DNA from: Pseudoduganella ginsengisoli
Lineage (GTDB): Bacteria > Pseudomonadota > Gammaproteobacteria > Burkholderiales > Burkholderiaceae_D
Reading direction: 5' to 3'
Length of the DNA stretch: 64,000 nt
Assembly: GCF_009720865.1 (NCBI RefSeq)
Contig: NZ_WNLA01000002.1
Location: forward strand, 310,001-374,000
Position 1 is the first letter of the stretch; every line of letters begins with the position of its first letter. Positions 55,486 through 63,549 of this stretch are shown piece by piece. The notes below the pieces were generated by a model that was given only the letters and a program-made list of their open reading frames with translations, was not told where the DNA came from and made no database searches. Made by a program: the position numbers and the translations under genes.

Positions 55486-56495
55486 GCGTTGTTCTCCTGC
55501 GAAGTTTCCTGATGCTTGCTGAACCACACGATCGGCAGCAGGATCATCAGCACTACCGCCACCGTCACGGCCGACGCCATCGCCCAGTCGTTATTGGTAA
55601 AGAATTCATCCCACAGCGCGTGGCCGATCAGGAAAGTCTCCGGGCCACCCAGCAATTCCGGGATCACGTATTCACCGATGCACGGAATGAAGACCAGCGT
55701 GGCGCCGGCCACAATGCCGGCTTTCGACAGCGGCACCGTCACGCGCCAAAACGTGGTCCAAGGCGTGGCGCCCAGGTCGCCGGCGGCTTCCAGGAAGCGG
55801 ATATCCATCTTGACCAGGTTGGCGTACAGCGGCAGCACCATGAATGGCAGGTACGCGTACGTCATGCCGATCATCATCGACAGCGGTGTGTTCATCAGGT
55901 GCAGCGGCGCATCGATGGCGCCCAGCGCCAGCAACAGCTGGTTCAGCAAGCCGTCATTGGCGAGGATGCCTTTCCACGCATAGATACGCAGCAGGAACGA
56001 TGTCCAGAATGGCAGCATTACCAGCATCAGCAAGGTCGGACGCCATTTTTCCTGGGCCCGCGCCATGAAGTACGCGAACGGGTAACCCAGCAGCAGGCAG
56101 CACACGGTGGTGGCGGCCGCATATTTCAGCGAACTGATATACGTCAGCACGTATAAATCGTCGTGCATGAGGAAGACGTAGTTGCTCAGCTTGACCGTGA
56201 CGTGCAGCACGCCATCCGTGAAAGACGCCATGCTGCCCAGCAGCTGTCCCGGTTCCGTGCCCGCCACGCTGATGCGCAGCACCATCAGGAATGGCAGCAG
56301 GAAAGTCAGCAGCAGCCACGTGAACGGCATGCCGATTACCAGGCTGCGGCCATTCAGGCCGGGCAACAAAGCGCGCAGGCTGGCGATACGCTGCGTGGCG
56401 CCGGAGCGGGGCCGGCTCCCGGCCCCGCTTGCGGATGCGCAGGCAACACGCTCCCCCGCCTGCCCGGCCGGCAGGCAAATCATGTGTTGTTTCAT
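55482..56495 (-). CDS. potH: Putrescine/spermidine ABC transporter permease
   Basis: 337 residues, TAAGGAATCCCG before the ATG. An N-terminal cytoplasmic stretch of about 50 residues precedes six helices (LVIGMPFTWLLLTFLLPFLM first). The EAA loop is FLEAAGDLGATPWTTFWRVT near 230, and FIPCIGEYVIPELLGGPETF is typical of PotB/PotH. It pairs with PotI. The longer-than-usual N-terminus contains GAGSRPRSG and may be poorly conserved. Confidence 0.93.
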   Translation of the reverse strand: MKQHMICLPAGQAGERVACASASGAGSRPRSGATQRIASLRALLPGLNGRSLVIGMPFTWLLLTFLLPFLMVLRISVAGTEPGQLLGSMASFTDGVLHVTVKLSNYVFLMHDDLYVLTYISSLKYAAATTVCCLLLGYPFAYFMARAQEKWRPTLLMLVMLPFWTSFLLRIYAWKGILANDGLLNQLLLALGAIDAPLHLMNTPLSMMIGMTYAYLPFMVLPLYANLVKMDIRFLEAAGDLGATPWTTFWRVTVPLSKAGIVAGATLVFIPCIGEYVIPELLGGPETFLIGHALWDEFFTNNDWAMASAVTVAVVLMILLPIVWFSKHQETSQENNA

Positions 56496-56504
56496 CGGGA
56501 TTCC

Positions 56505-57641
56505 TTAGTGAGTCAGGACTACCATCGCGTCGTCGCCCCAGCTGGCAAATACGGTATCGCCCCATTGCGGGCTGTCCGCCGCGTGGCGCTTGGCATTGGT
56601 GGCGCTGGCCTTGACTACCATGCCGCTGGCCAGCTGCAGGTGGTACACCGTGTGGCTGCCCAGGTAAGCCAGTTCCACCACCTTGCCGCGCACGCTGTTG
56701 TGGATGTGCGGCGGGCTGCTGCGGCTGACGTGGATTTTTTCCGGGCGCAGGCCCACTGTCACGGCCATGCCGGGATTGCCGCTGACGCCATGCCCGACGT
56801 AGTGCTGGCAATCGGCCGATGCCACCACCACGTGGCCGGGCGTGACTTCAGCCAGGGTGCCGTCAAACAGGTTGATGTTGCCGATAAAGTCGGCCACGAA
56901 GCGGCAATTCGGCGTTTCATAAATATCAGCCGGCTTGCCCACCTGCTGGATGCGGCCCGCGCTCATGACGGCAATGCGGCTGGCCATGCTCATGGCTTCT
57001 TCCTGGTCATGCGTCACCATCACGCACGTGACGCCCACCTGGTGGATGATGTTGACCAGCTCGCTCTGGGTCTTTTCGCGCAGCTTTTTATCGAGTGCCC
57101 CCAGCGGTTCATCGAGCAACAGCAGGCGCGGACGCTTGGCCAGGCTGCGCGCCAGCGCCACGCGCTGTTGCTGGCCGCCCGACAGCTGGTGCGGCTTGCG
57201 GCGCGCATACGCGCTCATTTGCACCAGCGCCAGCATGTGGCCGACCCGCTCCGCGATGTCCGGCTCCGGCACGCTTTCGCGGCGCAGGCCGAACGCCACG
57301 TTGTCGTACACGGTCAGGTGGGGAAACAGCGCATACGACTGGAACATCATGTTGATGGTGCGCTGGTAGGGCGGCAGGCCGGTGATGTCTTGCCCGTCCA
57401 GCAGGATGCGGCCCGACGTGGGCGTCTCGAAGCCTGCCAGCATGCGAAGCAAGGTCGACTTGCCGCAGCCGGAACTGCCCAGCAGCGCGAAGATTTCACC
57501 TTGCGCGATGCCGAGATCGATGCCATCGACAGCGTGCACGCCATCGAATGATTTGACCAGGTGGTCGATTTGCAGGTAGGGCGTGGTGGCGGCCGCGCGA
57601 GGCACGGCGGCCGCCGGTACTGCGGGAGGATTGCGCGTCAT
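56505..57641 (-). CDS. potG: Putrescine/spermidine ABC transporter ATP-binding protein
   Basis: 378 residues from the ATG at 57641. Walker [10 protein letters not shown] (near 55-63), signature [16 protein letters not shown] (near 155), Walker [17 protein letters not shown] (near 175) and the switch His in [12 protein letters not shown] (near 206) are intact. The C-terminal TOBE regulatory domain spans about 290-378 ([34 protein letters not shown]). It powers import by the PotFGHI system. The ribosome site (GTGAG) is weak, and a hairpin lies upstream after potF, which may lower its expression relative to the binding protein. Confidence 0.94.
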   Translation of the reverse strand: MTRNPPAVPAAAVPRAAATTPYLQIDHLVKSFDGVHAVDGIDLGIAQGEIFALLGSSGCGKSTLLRMLAGFETPTSGRILLDGQDITGLPPYQRTINMMFQSYALFPHLTVYDNVAFGLRRESVPEPDIAERVGHMLALVQMSAYARRKPHQLSGGQQQRVALARSLAKRPRLLLLDEPLGALDKKLREKTQSELVNIIHQVGVTCVMVTHDQEEAMSMASRIAVMSAGRIQQVGKPADIYETPNCRFVADFIGNINLFDGTLAEVTPGHVVVASADCQHYVGHGVSGNPGMAVTVGLRPEKIHVSRSSPPHIHNSVRGKVVELAYLGSHTVYHLQLASGMVVKASATNAKRHAADSPQWGDTVFASWGDDAMVVLTH

Positions 57642-57673
57642 ATTGAAACTCACTGTGTCAGGAATAACAAACC

Positions 57674-57701
57674 CGTCATTCCCGCGTGCGCGGGGATGAC
57701 G
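57674..57701 (-). other. Intercistronic hairpin between potF and potG
   Basis: CGTCATTCCCGCG and CGCGGGGATGACG form a 13-bp stem with one wobble pair and a minimal loop, 12 bases past the potF stop. It resembles the widespread GTCATTCCCGCG short palindromic repeats of Proteobacteria. It could stabilise the potF mRNA 3' end. Confidence 0.65.
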
Positions 57702-57712
57702 AAACGGCGGGT

Positions 57713-58852
57713 TCAACGGCCGGTCTTAAACTGCTGGAACACCCGCGTCGCAATGCGCCGCATATCCACGTTCAGCGCCTTCGGCGCCACCATGTTTTTC
57801 ATGTCCGCCTCGGACAGGAATATCGTGTGGTCCGCATTGAGCTCCGGTTTGATGTATTTGCGGCTGGCCGCATTGGGCGACGCATAAAACACCTTGTTGG
57901 TCAGGTTGGCCTGCACTTCCGGCCGCATGATGTAATTCATCCACAATTGCGCATTTTCCGGATGCGGCGCGTCGGCCGGTATCGCCATGGTGTCGAAGAA
58001 CAGTACCCCGCCCGTCTTGGGCACCAGGGTCACGATGTCATTGCCATTCTTCGCTTCGATGGCGCGGCGGCGCGCCACGTTCATGTCGCCCGACCACGCG
58101 ATGGCGGCGCACAGCGAACCGTTGGTCATGTCGCCGATATAGCCCAGGGTGCTGAACAGCGTGATGTATGGACGCACCTTGTTCAGCATGCGGCCCGCTT
58201 CCTGGTAGTCGGACGGATTTTGCGAAAACGGGTCTTTGCCGATGTACGCCAGTGCGGCCGGCAAGATATCCGATGGTGCATCGAGGAACGATACGCCACA
58301 CGACTTCAGGCGCGACGCATACTTCGGGTCGAACACCAGGTCCCATGGGTTGTCCGGCATCGGCAAGTCGCCCAGCGCCGCCTTGACCTTGCCCGTATTG
58401 ATCGACACGGTGGTGAAGCCCCACAGCCATGGCACCAGGTAGCCATTGCCGGGATCGAGCTTGGCCAGCTGCGACTGGATCATGGGATCGAGGTTGGCCA
58501 GGTTCGGCAATTTGCTCTTGTCGACCTTGCGCAGCAAGCCGGCCTGGATTTGCATTTGGCCCCAGTGCGCTGCCGGCACGACGATGTCATAGCCGGTCTT
58601 GCCCACCGTGAGCTTGGCATGCAGGATTTCATTGCTGTCGTACGTGTCGTAGACGACCTTGATGCCCGTCTCTTTCTCGAAGTTCCTGATGGTGTCGTCG
58701 GCAATGAATTCGGCAAAGTTAAAAACGTGCAGTACTTTTTCTTCCATCGCCAGCGCCGGCGCGGCAGCCAGCGCCAGCGCGGCAGCGCCCAGCAGCGCTG
58801 CCGTGGCGCGCTGGATGGCATGGGGCGGCTTCTTGGTCCAGTTTTTCATCAT
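57713..58852 (-). CDS. potF: Periplasmic putrescine-binding protein
   Basis: 379 residues from the ATG at 58852 (an adjacent ATG codon follows), with CGAGGAGACAT upstream. Signal peptide of about 35 residues ending ALA. The mature protein starts KVLHVFNFAEFIADDTIRNF and contains VVYDTYDSNEILHAKL, YDIVVPAAHWGQMQIQAGLL, PWLWGFTTVSINTGKV and NNYMRPEV-like C-terminal sequence (LWMNYIMRPEVQANL), all typical of PotF/SpuD-type binding proteins with aromatic and acidic residues that hold a diamine. It delivers putrescine, or possibly agmatine or carbamoylputrescine, to PotHI. Confidence 0.94.
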   Translation of the reverse strand: MMKNWTKKPPHAIQRATAALLGAAALALAAAPALAMEEKVLHVFNFAEFIADDTIRNFEKETGIKVVYDTYDSNEILHAKLTVGKTGYDIVVPAAHWGQMQIQAGLLRKVDKSKLPNLANLDPMIQSQLAKLDPGNGYLVPWLWGFTTVSINTGKVKAALGDLPMPDNPWDLVFDPKYASRLKSCGVSFLDAPSDILPAALAYIGKDPFSQNPSDYQEAGRMLNKVRPYITLFSTLGYIGDMTNGSLCAAIAWSGDMNVARRRAIEAKNGNDIVTLVPKTGGVLFFDTMAIPADAPHPENAQLWMNYIMRPEVQANLTNKVFYASPNAASRKYIKPELNADHTIFLSEADMKNMVAPKALNVDMRRIATRVFQQFKTGR

Positions 58853-58873
58853 ATGTCTCCTCGGGTTGTCGTG

Positions 58874-60274
58874 TTATGCCCAGCCGCGCTGTTTCAATTC
58901 CGCCAGCGTCTTGTCCAGTCCTGTCGTGATCAGGGCGATCATTTCGTCGATCTGTGCGCGCGTCATCGTCAGCGGCGGCGAAATCAGCAAGCGGTCGCCG
59001 GGGATTGTGCGGACGATGACGCCACTGCCGAACATGTGGGCGCGGCACAGCATGCCCACTTCCAGCGCGCGGTCGAACGGCACGTTGTCATGCACGGTGG
59101 CGCCTTTGTGCCTGACGAGATTCAATCCTCCCAGGAAGCCCACGGCGCCGGCATCGCCCACCAGCGGATGCTGCGCCAGCGCTTCGAAGCGCTGCTTCAG
59201 GTAAGGGCCCGTGTCGTCGCGCACTTGCGCCACCAGGTTTTCTTCTTCGATGATGCGGATGTTTTCCAGCGCCGCCACGCAGCCGATCGGGTGGCCGGAA
59301 TACGTGAAGCCGTGATTGAATTCGCCGCCTTTCGCCATCAGCGCGTGCGCAATACGGTCGCCCACCAGCACGCCGCCCAGCGGCACATAGCCGGAGCTGA
59401 CGCCTTTGGCAAACGTGATCAAGTCCGGCTGGATGCCGAAATAAGTGGAACCGAACCAGTGGCCCAGGCGGCCGAAGCCCGTCACCACTTCATCGGCCAC
59501 CAGCAGCACGCCATATTTGCCGCAAATGCGCTGGATTTCCGGCCAGTAGGTCGGCGGCGGCACGATCACACCGCCCGCGCCCTGCACGGGTTCGCCGATG
59601 AATGCCGCCACCTTGTCCGCGCCCAGTTCCAGGATTTTGTGTTCCAGCCACGATGCCGCTTCCAGGCCAAACTGTTCCGGTGTCTTGCCGCGCCCTCCTT
59701 CCAGGTACGACGGCTGGCCGATGTGCACGATGCCGGCCAGCGGCAAATCGCCCTGCTGGTGCATGCTGGGCCAGCCGCCCAGCGATGCGCCGGCCATCGT
59801 GCTGCCGTGGTACGCGTTGTGGCGGCTGATGATGATCTTGCGTTCAGGGTGGCCCTGCTTGGCCCAGTAGTGGCGCACCAGGCGCACCACCGTGTCATTG
59901 CCTTCGGAACCGGAACCGGCAAAGAACACGTGGTTGAACTGCGGCGGCGAAATTTCCACCAGCTTGGCGGCCAGTTCCACTGCGGGCGGATGCGTCGTGT
60001 GGAAGAACGTGTTGTAGTAAGCCAGCCTGGTCATTTGCGCATGCACGGCGTCGGCAATGCGCTTGCGGCCGTAGCCGACGTTCATGCACCACAGGCCCGC
60101 CATGCCATCCAGCAGGCGCCTGCCTTCAGAATCCCACACATAAATATCTTCGCCTTTGACGATGACGCGGGAAATCTGCTGGTGCTTCTGGCTGTAGTCG
60201 GCAAATGGATGCAAGTGGTGCGCCGCATCGCTCGCTTGCAGGCACTGGGTATCGATGTGGTCATTCATGTTCAT
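58874..60274 (-). CDS. spuC: Polyamine:pyruvate aminotransferase (class III, SpuC-like)
   Basis: 466 residues from the ATG at 60274 with AAAGGAGCCCTCC upstream. Conserved class III blocks: FFAGSGSEGNDTVVRLVRHY near 118, AYHGSTMAGASLGG near 154, PVQGAGGVIVPP near 224, LVADEVVTGFGRLGHWFGST near 257 and the PLP Lys in ITFAKGVSSGYVPLGG near 288. It resembles SpuC and related putrescine:pyruvate aminotransferases, making 4-aminobutyraldehyde and L-alanine; agmatine or N-carbamoylputrescine might also fit. First gene of the eight-gene operon running to 50502, under a divergent TetR regulator. Confidence 0.93.
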   Translation of the reverse strand: MNMNDHIDTQCLQASDAAHHLHPFADYSQKHQQISRVIVKGEDIYVWDSEGRRLLDGMAGLWCMNVGYGRKRIADAVHAQMTRLAYYNTFFHTTHPPAVELAAKLVEISPPQFNHVFFAGSGSEGNDTVVRLVRHYWAKQGHPERKIIISRHNAYHGSTMAGASLGGWPSMHQQGDLPLAGIVHIGQPSYLEGGRGKTPEQFGLEAASWLEHKILELGADKVAAFIGEPVQGAGGVIVPPPTYWPEIQRICGKYGVLLVADEVVTGFGRLGHWFGSTYFGIQPDLITFAKGVSSGYVPLGGVLVGDRIAHALMAKGGEFNHGFTYSGHPIGCVAALENIRIIEEENLVAQVRDDTGPYLKQRFEALAQHPLVGDAGAVGFLGGLNLVRHKGATVHDNVPFDRALEVGMLCRAHMFGSGVIVRTIPGDRLLISPPLTMTRAQIDEMIALITTGLDKTLAELKQRGWA

Positions 60275-60301
60275 GGAGGGCTCCTTTCGGGGTGGCGGGT
60301 T

Positions 60302-60321
60302 ATTTGATCAATTGACCAATT
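60302..60321. promoter_or_regulatory. Operator 1 for the polyamine TetR regulator
   Basis: ATTTGATCAATTGACCAATT; its 16-base core TTGATCAATTGACCAA is palindromic but for one pair. It shares the pattern ATT-N3-TCA-N2-TGA with operator 2. It lies just upstream of the aminotransferase start codon, on the transcribed side of the promoter. Confidence 0.6.
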
Positions 60322-60327
60322 AATGCC

Positions 60328-60356
60328 ATGGTAGGGACGCGAAATTATTAAGTCAA
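60328..60356 (-). promoter_or_regulatory. Candidate promoter of the spuC-pot-puuC operon
   Basis: On the reverse strand TTGACT (60356-60351) and TACCAT (60333-60328) have a 17-base spacer and match the -35 box at five and the -10 box at four positions. The -35 lies inside operator 2 and operator 1 follows the -10, an arrangement suited to repression. Confidence 0.5.
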
Positions 60357-60366
60357 GTGATTAAAT
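60347..60366. promoter_or_regulatory. Operator 2 for the polyamine TetR regulator
   Basis: ATTAAGTCAAGTGATTAAAT is an imperfect palindrome with the same TCA-N2-TGA core at the same offset as operator 1. Its centre is 45 bp from operator 1, and it overlaps the -35 box of the leftward promoter. Confidence 0.55.
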
Positions 60367-60434
60367 CTATCGACCGACTAATTTTTGTACCCATGTGCTA
60401 AGATGCGTGCCGTCCCCCGACTCTGGAGTTGCAG

Positions 60435-61046
60435 ATGGCGCGTCCCAAAGGCACTGAAAAACGAGAACAGCTCAAGGAGCAAATCATTCGCGGCGCCGTC
60501 GAAGCGCTGGTGGAATCCGGCTTGGCGGCCGTGACCACGCGTAAGATCGCCGCCAAGGCGGAAGTCAACCTGGCCACCTTGCACTACTACTTCGAGAGCA
60601 AGGATGCACTGCTGATCGGCGCGCTGGAACAAATCATCAAGCAGATGAGCGACGCGTTGCGCGTCGGCCTGGCGGCAGGGCTGGATTTGAAAGCATGCAT
60701 CGACAGTGTTGCGCGCAATTCGTGGCGGCTGATCCAGGAAACCCGCAATATCCAGATCCTACAATACGAATTGACCTTGTACACTTTGCGCAACGCGGAA
60801 GCCAGGGACCTGGCGCGCTTCCAGTACGACGCTTATTGCCGGCTGTATGAAGACGCATTCCGCCAGGGCCTGGGCCTGGCTGCGGACGCCGCCGCGCCGC
60901 ACCTGGCCGACCTGGCGCGCTTCGTCGTGGCCGGGATGGATGGCTTGATCCTGCAATACCTGGTGGATCCGGATGAAGCGCGTTCGGAACGCGGCCTCAA
61001 TCAGTTGATCAAGGCCACGCAGGCGCTGGCGGACAGCGCCGCTTAA
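60435..61046 (+). CDS. TetR-family regulator of the polyamine operon
   Basis: 203 residues from the ATG at 60435 (GGAG six bases upstream). The helix-turn-helix is at about residues 10-57 (QIIRGAVEALVESGLAAVTT, RKIAAKAEVNLATLHYYFES), followed by a helical ligand domain of the BetI/TetR_C_6 type. It is divergent from the spuC-type aminotransferase, with two similar palindromic sites between them, so it probably represses the eight-gene polyamine operon and its own gene. A polyamine or pathway intermediate is the likely inducer. Confidence 0.92.
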   Translation: MARPKGTEKREQLKEQIIRGAVEALVESGLAAVTTRKIAAKAEVNLATLHYYFESKDALLIGALEQIIKQMSDALRVGLAAGLDLKACIDSVARNSWRLIQETRNIQILQYELTLYTLRNAEARDLARFQYDAYCRLYEDAFRQGLGLAADAAAPHLADLARFVVAGMDGLILQYLVDPDEARSERGLNQLIKATQALADSAA

Positions 61047-61055
61047 CTACGTGAG

Positions 61056-62210
61056 TTAATTCGTCGCCGGGATGTGCTGCGTGATGCAATGCACACCACC
61101 GCCGCCCCACGCCAGCGTGCGCGCCGGCACGCCGATGACTTCGCGGTCCGGATACAGCGCCTGGATCACGGCCAATGCAGCGGCATCGTCCGGCACGTTC
61201 GCTATCGGCACCACGATGCCGCCATTGGTGCGGTAGTAATTCGTATAGCTGAATGTCAGCACCTGGTTGCGCCCCACGGTAAAGCGCGGCTGCTGGTGGA
61301 TTTCCACCAGTTCCAGCGCCCGCCCCCGTGCATCGGTCGCCGCTTCCAGCACGGCCTTGTTGGCCGCCATGCGCGCTTCATCGCCACGGCCGGTGCCGGG
61401 CGCCGTATAGATCAGCAGCCTGGCCGGCGCCACGTATGACGCCACCAGGTCGATGTGGCCATTGGTGATGTCGTCATATTCCAGGCCATACGGAATCCAG
61501 ATCAATTTGCTGGCGCCATACGCCGCCAGCAGCGTGGCTTCGATCTGGCTCTTGCTCATGCCGGGATTGCGGTTGGGGTTGAGCAGGCATTCTTCCGTCG
61601 CGATCAGCGTGCCCTGCCCGTCCGTAATGACGGCGCCGCCCTCCAGCACCATTGCCACGTCCGTGTGCTCGACGCCAAGGTAGGCGCAGGCGCCCACCGG
61701 CATCACGTCGTCTTTATCGTACGGATATTTGTTGCCCCAGCCATTGAACTGGAAGTCGCGCCCCTGCAGGCGGCTGCGCTGCTGGTTCAACACGAAAATG
61801 GGCGCCGTATCGCGCGCCCAGCAATCATTGATCGGATATTCAATCACGGTAACGCCGGGGCCGCACATGGCAATGGCATCAGCCGCGCGGCCGGGATTGG
61901 CGATCATGATGACGGGCTCGAAGCGCGCAATGGCGTTGGCCACGGCCGCCACTTCGGCTTGCACGGCTTTCAGCTTGCCGCCCCACGCGTCGGACGGGTC
62001 CCACGGGAATGCCATCAGCGTTCCCGCGTGCGGTTCCCATTCGGCCGGCGCGCGCCACGATTCGCCGCTGCCGCCATTGCCGCCATTGCCCCGCGCCCCT
62101 GCCAGCGGCAATACCGCCAGTGCCGCCGCTGCCGCTGCTCCGGCGGCAAATTTGCGCCGTGACGGCGATGCCGGTTTGTCACTGCCCGCTGCTTTGACTG
62201 CTTTGCTCAT
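61056..62210 (-). CDS. aguA: Agmatine deiminase with Tat export signal
   Basis: 384 residues from the ATG at 62210 (CCAGGAGACAGCAAC upstream). Residues about 17-45 form a twin-arginine signal: SRRKF followed by an Ala-rich hydrophobic stretch ending AGARG. The mature part is a peptidylarginine-deiminase-fold agmatine deiminase: WRAPAEWEPHAGTLMAFPWD near 61, NDCWARDTAPIF near 139, EGGAV near 190, YDDITNGHIDLVASY near 245 and the catalytic Cys in GGGGVHCITQHIP (C375). It converts agmatine to N-carbamoylputrescine and ammonia. Most bacterial AguA enzymes are cytosolic; this one should act in the periplasm after folding in the cytosol. Convergent with the TetR gene, 9 bases apart. Confidence 0.92.
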   Translation of the reverse strand: MSKAVKAAGSDKPASPSRRKFAAGAAAAAALAVLPLAGARGNGGNGGSGESWRAPAEWEPHAGTLMAFPWDPSDAWGGKLKAVQAEVAAVANAIARFEPVIMIANPGRAADAIAMCGPGVTVIEYPINDCWARDTAPIFVLNQQRSRLQGRDFQFNGWGNKYPYDKDDVMPVGACAYLGVEHTDVAMVLEGGAVITDGQGTLIATEECLLNPNRNPGMSKSQIEATLLAAYGASKLIWIPYGLEYDDITNGHIDLVASYVAPARLLIYTAPGTGRGDEARMAANKAVLEAATDARGRALELVEIHQQPRFTVGRNQVLTFSYTNYYRTNGGIVVPIANVPDDAAALAVIQALYPDREVIGVPARTLAWGGGGVHCITQHIPATN

Positions 62211-62434
62211 GTTGCTGTCTCCTGGTTGGTTTTTTTGGAACAACGATGCTCACTACGTCAACGCAAAGCGGCGCCAGACCCGCTGCACCAGGCCACGGGC
62301 CGCTTTCCTGCTGATTGGGGATAGTGACGAGCATTCTGTGCCGGGGCATGGCACGCCGTAAAACGAACGATATTGCTCAATGCATCAATTATTTTCATAG
62401 CTTGCAAATCGCCGCGGCATGGACTATTCTTAAT

Positions 62435-62450
62435 TGTACCGATCGGTACA
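62435..62450. promoter_or_regulatory. Perfect palindromic TetR operator upstream of the DUF1348-TetR pair
   Basis: TGTACCGATCGGTACA is an exact 16-bp palindrome 46 bases before the DUF1348 start. TATTTA (62451-62456) directly after it may be the -10 box. The site resembles known TetR/AcrR operators of the GTACCGATCGGTAC kind, and the second gene of the unit encodes a TetR regulator. Confidence 0.75.
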
Positions 62451-62496
62451 TATTTATCCATTCAGTACAAAACTCACTGCAAAGAAAGGCTATCCC

Positions 62497-62967
62497 ATGT
62501 CCCTCCGTCCTCCGCTGCCCCCGTTTACCCGCGACACCGCAATTGAAAAAGTCCGCCTGGCGGAAAACGGCTGGAATACCCGCGATGCGGAAAAAGTCGC
62601 GCTGGCGTACACCGAAGACAGCTGGTGGCGCAACCGGGGCGAATTTGCCCACGGCCGCGCGGAAATCACCGCCCTGCTCAAGCGCAAGTGGACGCGCGAA
62701 CTCGATTACCGGCTCGTCAAGGAATTGTGGGCGCATGACGGCAACCGCATTGCCGTGCGCTTTGCCTACGAATATCATGACGACTCTGGCCAGTGGTTCC
62801 GCGCCTATGGCAATGAAAACTGGGAATTCGACGAGCATGGCCTGATGCATCACCGCCATGCCAGCATCAACGAACATCCGATCAACGCATCCGAGCGCAA
62901 GCTGTTATGGGATACCAGCGGCCCGCGCCCGCTGGACCACCCCGGCCTCACGGCACTGGGTTTTTAA
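62497..62967 (+). CDS. DUF1348 / nuclear transport factor 2-like protein
   Basis: 156 residues from the ATG at 62497 (AAAGAAAGGCTATCCC upstream; an earlier in-frame ATG at 62434 overlaps the operator and is unlikely). The family is recognisable from [80 protein letters not shown] and [13 protein letters not shown], a cone-shaped NTF2 fold of unknown function often found next to TetR regulators of electrophile or xenobiotic response. No signal peptide; cytosolic. Confidence 0.92.
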   Translation: MSLRPPLPPFTRDTAIEKVRLAENGWNTRDAEKVALAYTEDSWWRNRGEFAHGRAEITALLKRKWTRELDYRLVKELWAHDGNRIAVRFAYEYHDDSGQWFRAYGNENWEFDEHGLMHHRHASINEHPINASERKLLWDTSGPRPLDHPGLTALGF

Positions 62968-62976
62968 GGAAACGAT

Positions 62977-63528
62977 ATGGCAAGACTGGTCGCCGAGCGC
63001 GAAGACGTGGTGCCACTGCTGGCGGAAGTGTTCCGCCGCTACGGCTTTGAAGGCGCCACCCTGGCGCGCATCACGGAAGGCACGAAACTGGGTAAAGGCA
63101 GCATTTATCATTTTTTCCCCGGCGGGAAAGATGACATGGCGGAAGCCGTGCTGGCCCTGATCGACGACTGGTTTGCCGCCAACGTGTTTGCGCCGCTGCG
63201 GGGCGGCGATGCGCAGGGTGCGATTACCCGCATGTTTGACGAAACGCGCCGCTATTTCGACGCGGGCAACAAGGTGTGCCTGGTCGGCATGTTCGCGCTG
63301 GGCCATGAACGCGACCGTTTCTCCAGCCGTGTGCAGGGCTACTTTAAAGCATGGATCGACGCGCTGGCCGGTGCGCTGCGGCATTGCGGCCACGGAGCCA
63401 GGGAAGCGCGGCAACTGGCCGAAGAAACCGTGGCGGGTATTCAGGGTGCGCTGGTATTGGCGCGCGCACTGCAAGAGCCGAAGACTTTCGAAGCGGCGCT
63501 GGCGCGCCTGCAGGCAAGGCTGCAATGA
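62977..63528 (+). CDS. TetR-family regulator, probably autoregulatory
   Basis: 183 residues, starting 9 bases after the DUF1348 stop (TTTAAGGAAACGAT upstream). Helix-turn-helix at about 8-50: VPLLAEVFRRYGFEGATLAR and GTKLGKGSIYHFFPGGKDDM. The ligand domain holds two cysteines (NKVCLVGMFALG and LRHCGHG), the type of residue used by NemR-like regulators to sense electrophiles. The upstream palindrome is its likely operator. It should repress this two-gene unit until an electrophilic or aromatic ligand is bound. Confidence 0.92.
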   Translation: MARLVAEREDVVPLLAEVFRRYGFEGATLARITEGTKLGKGSIYHFFPGGKDDMAEAVLALIDDWFAANVFAPLRGGDAQGAITRMFDETRRYFDAGNKVCLVGMFALGHERDRFSSRVQGYFKAWIDALAGALRHCGHGAREARQLAEETVAGIQGALVLARALQEPKTFEAALARLQARLQ

Positions 63529-63549
63529 CGTTGCATTGAGCGGCCGCGC

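Noticed and set aside
57686..60307. Open frame of about 870 codons antisense to potF and the aminotransferase
   Set aside because: Same artefact: it spans two well-supported reverse-strand genes and their intergenic gap and has a low-complexity composition.
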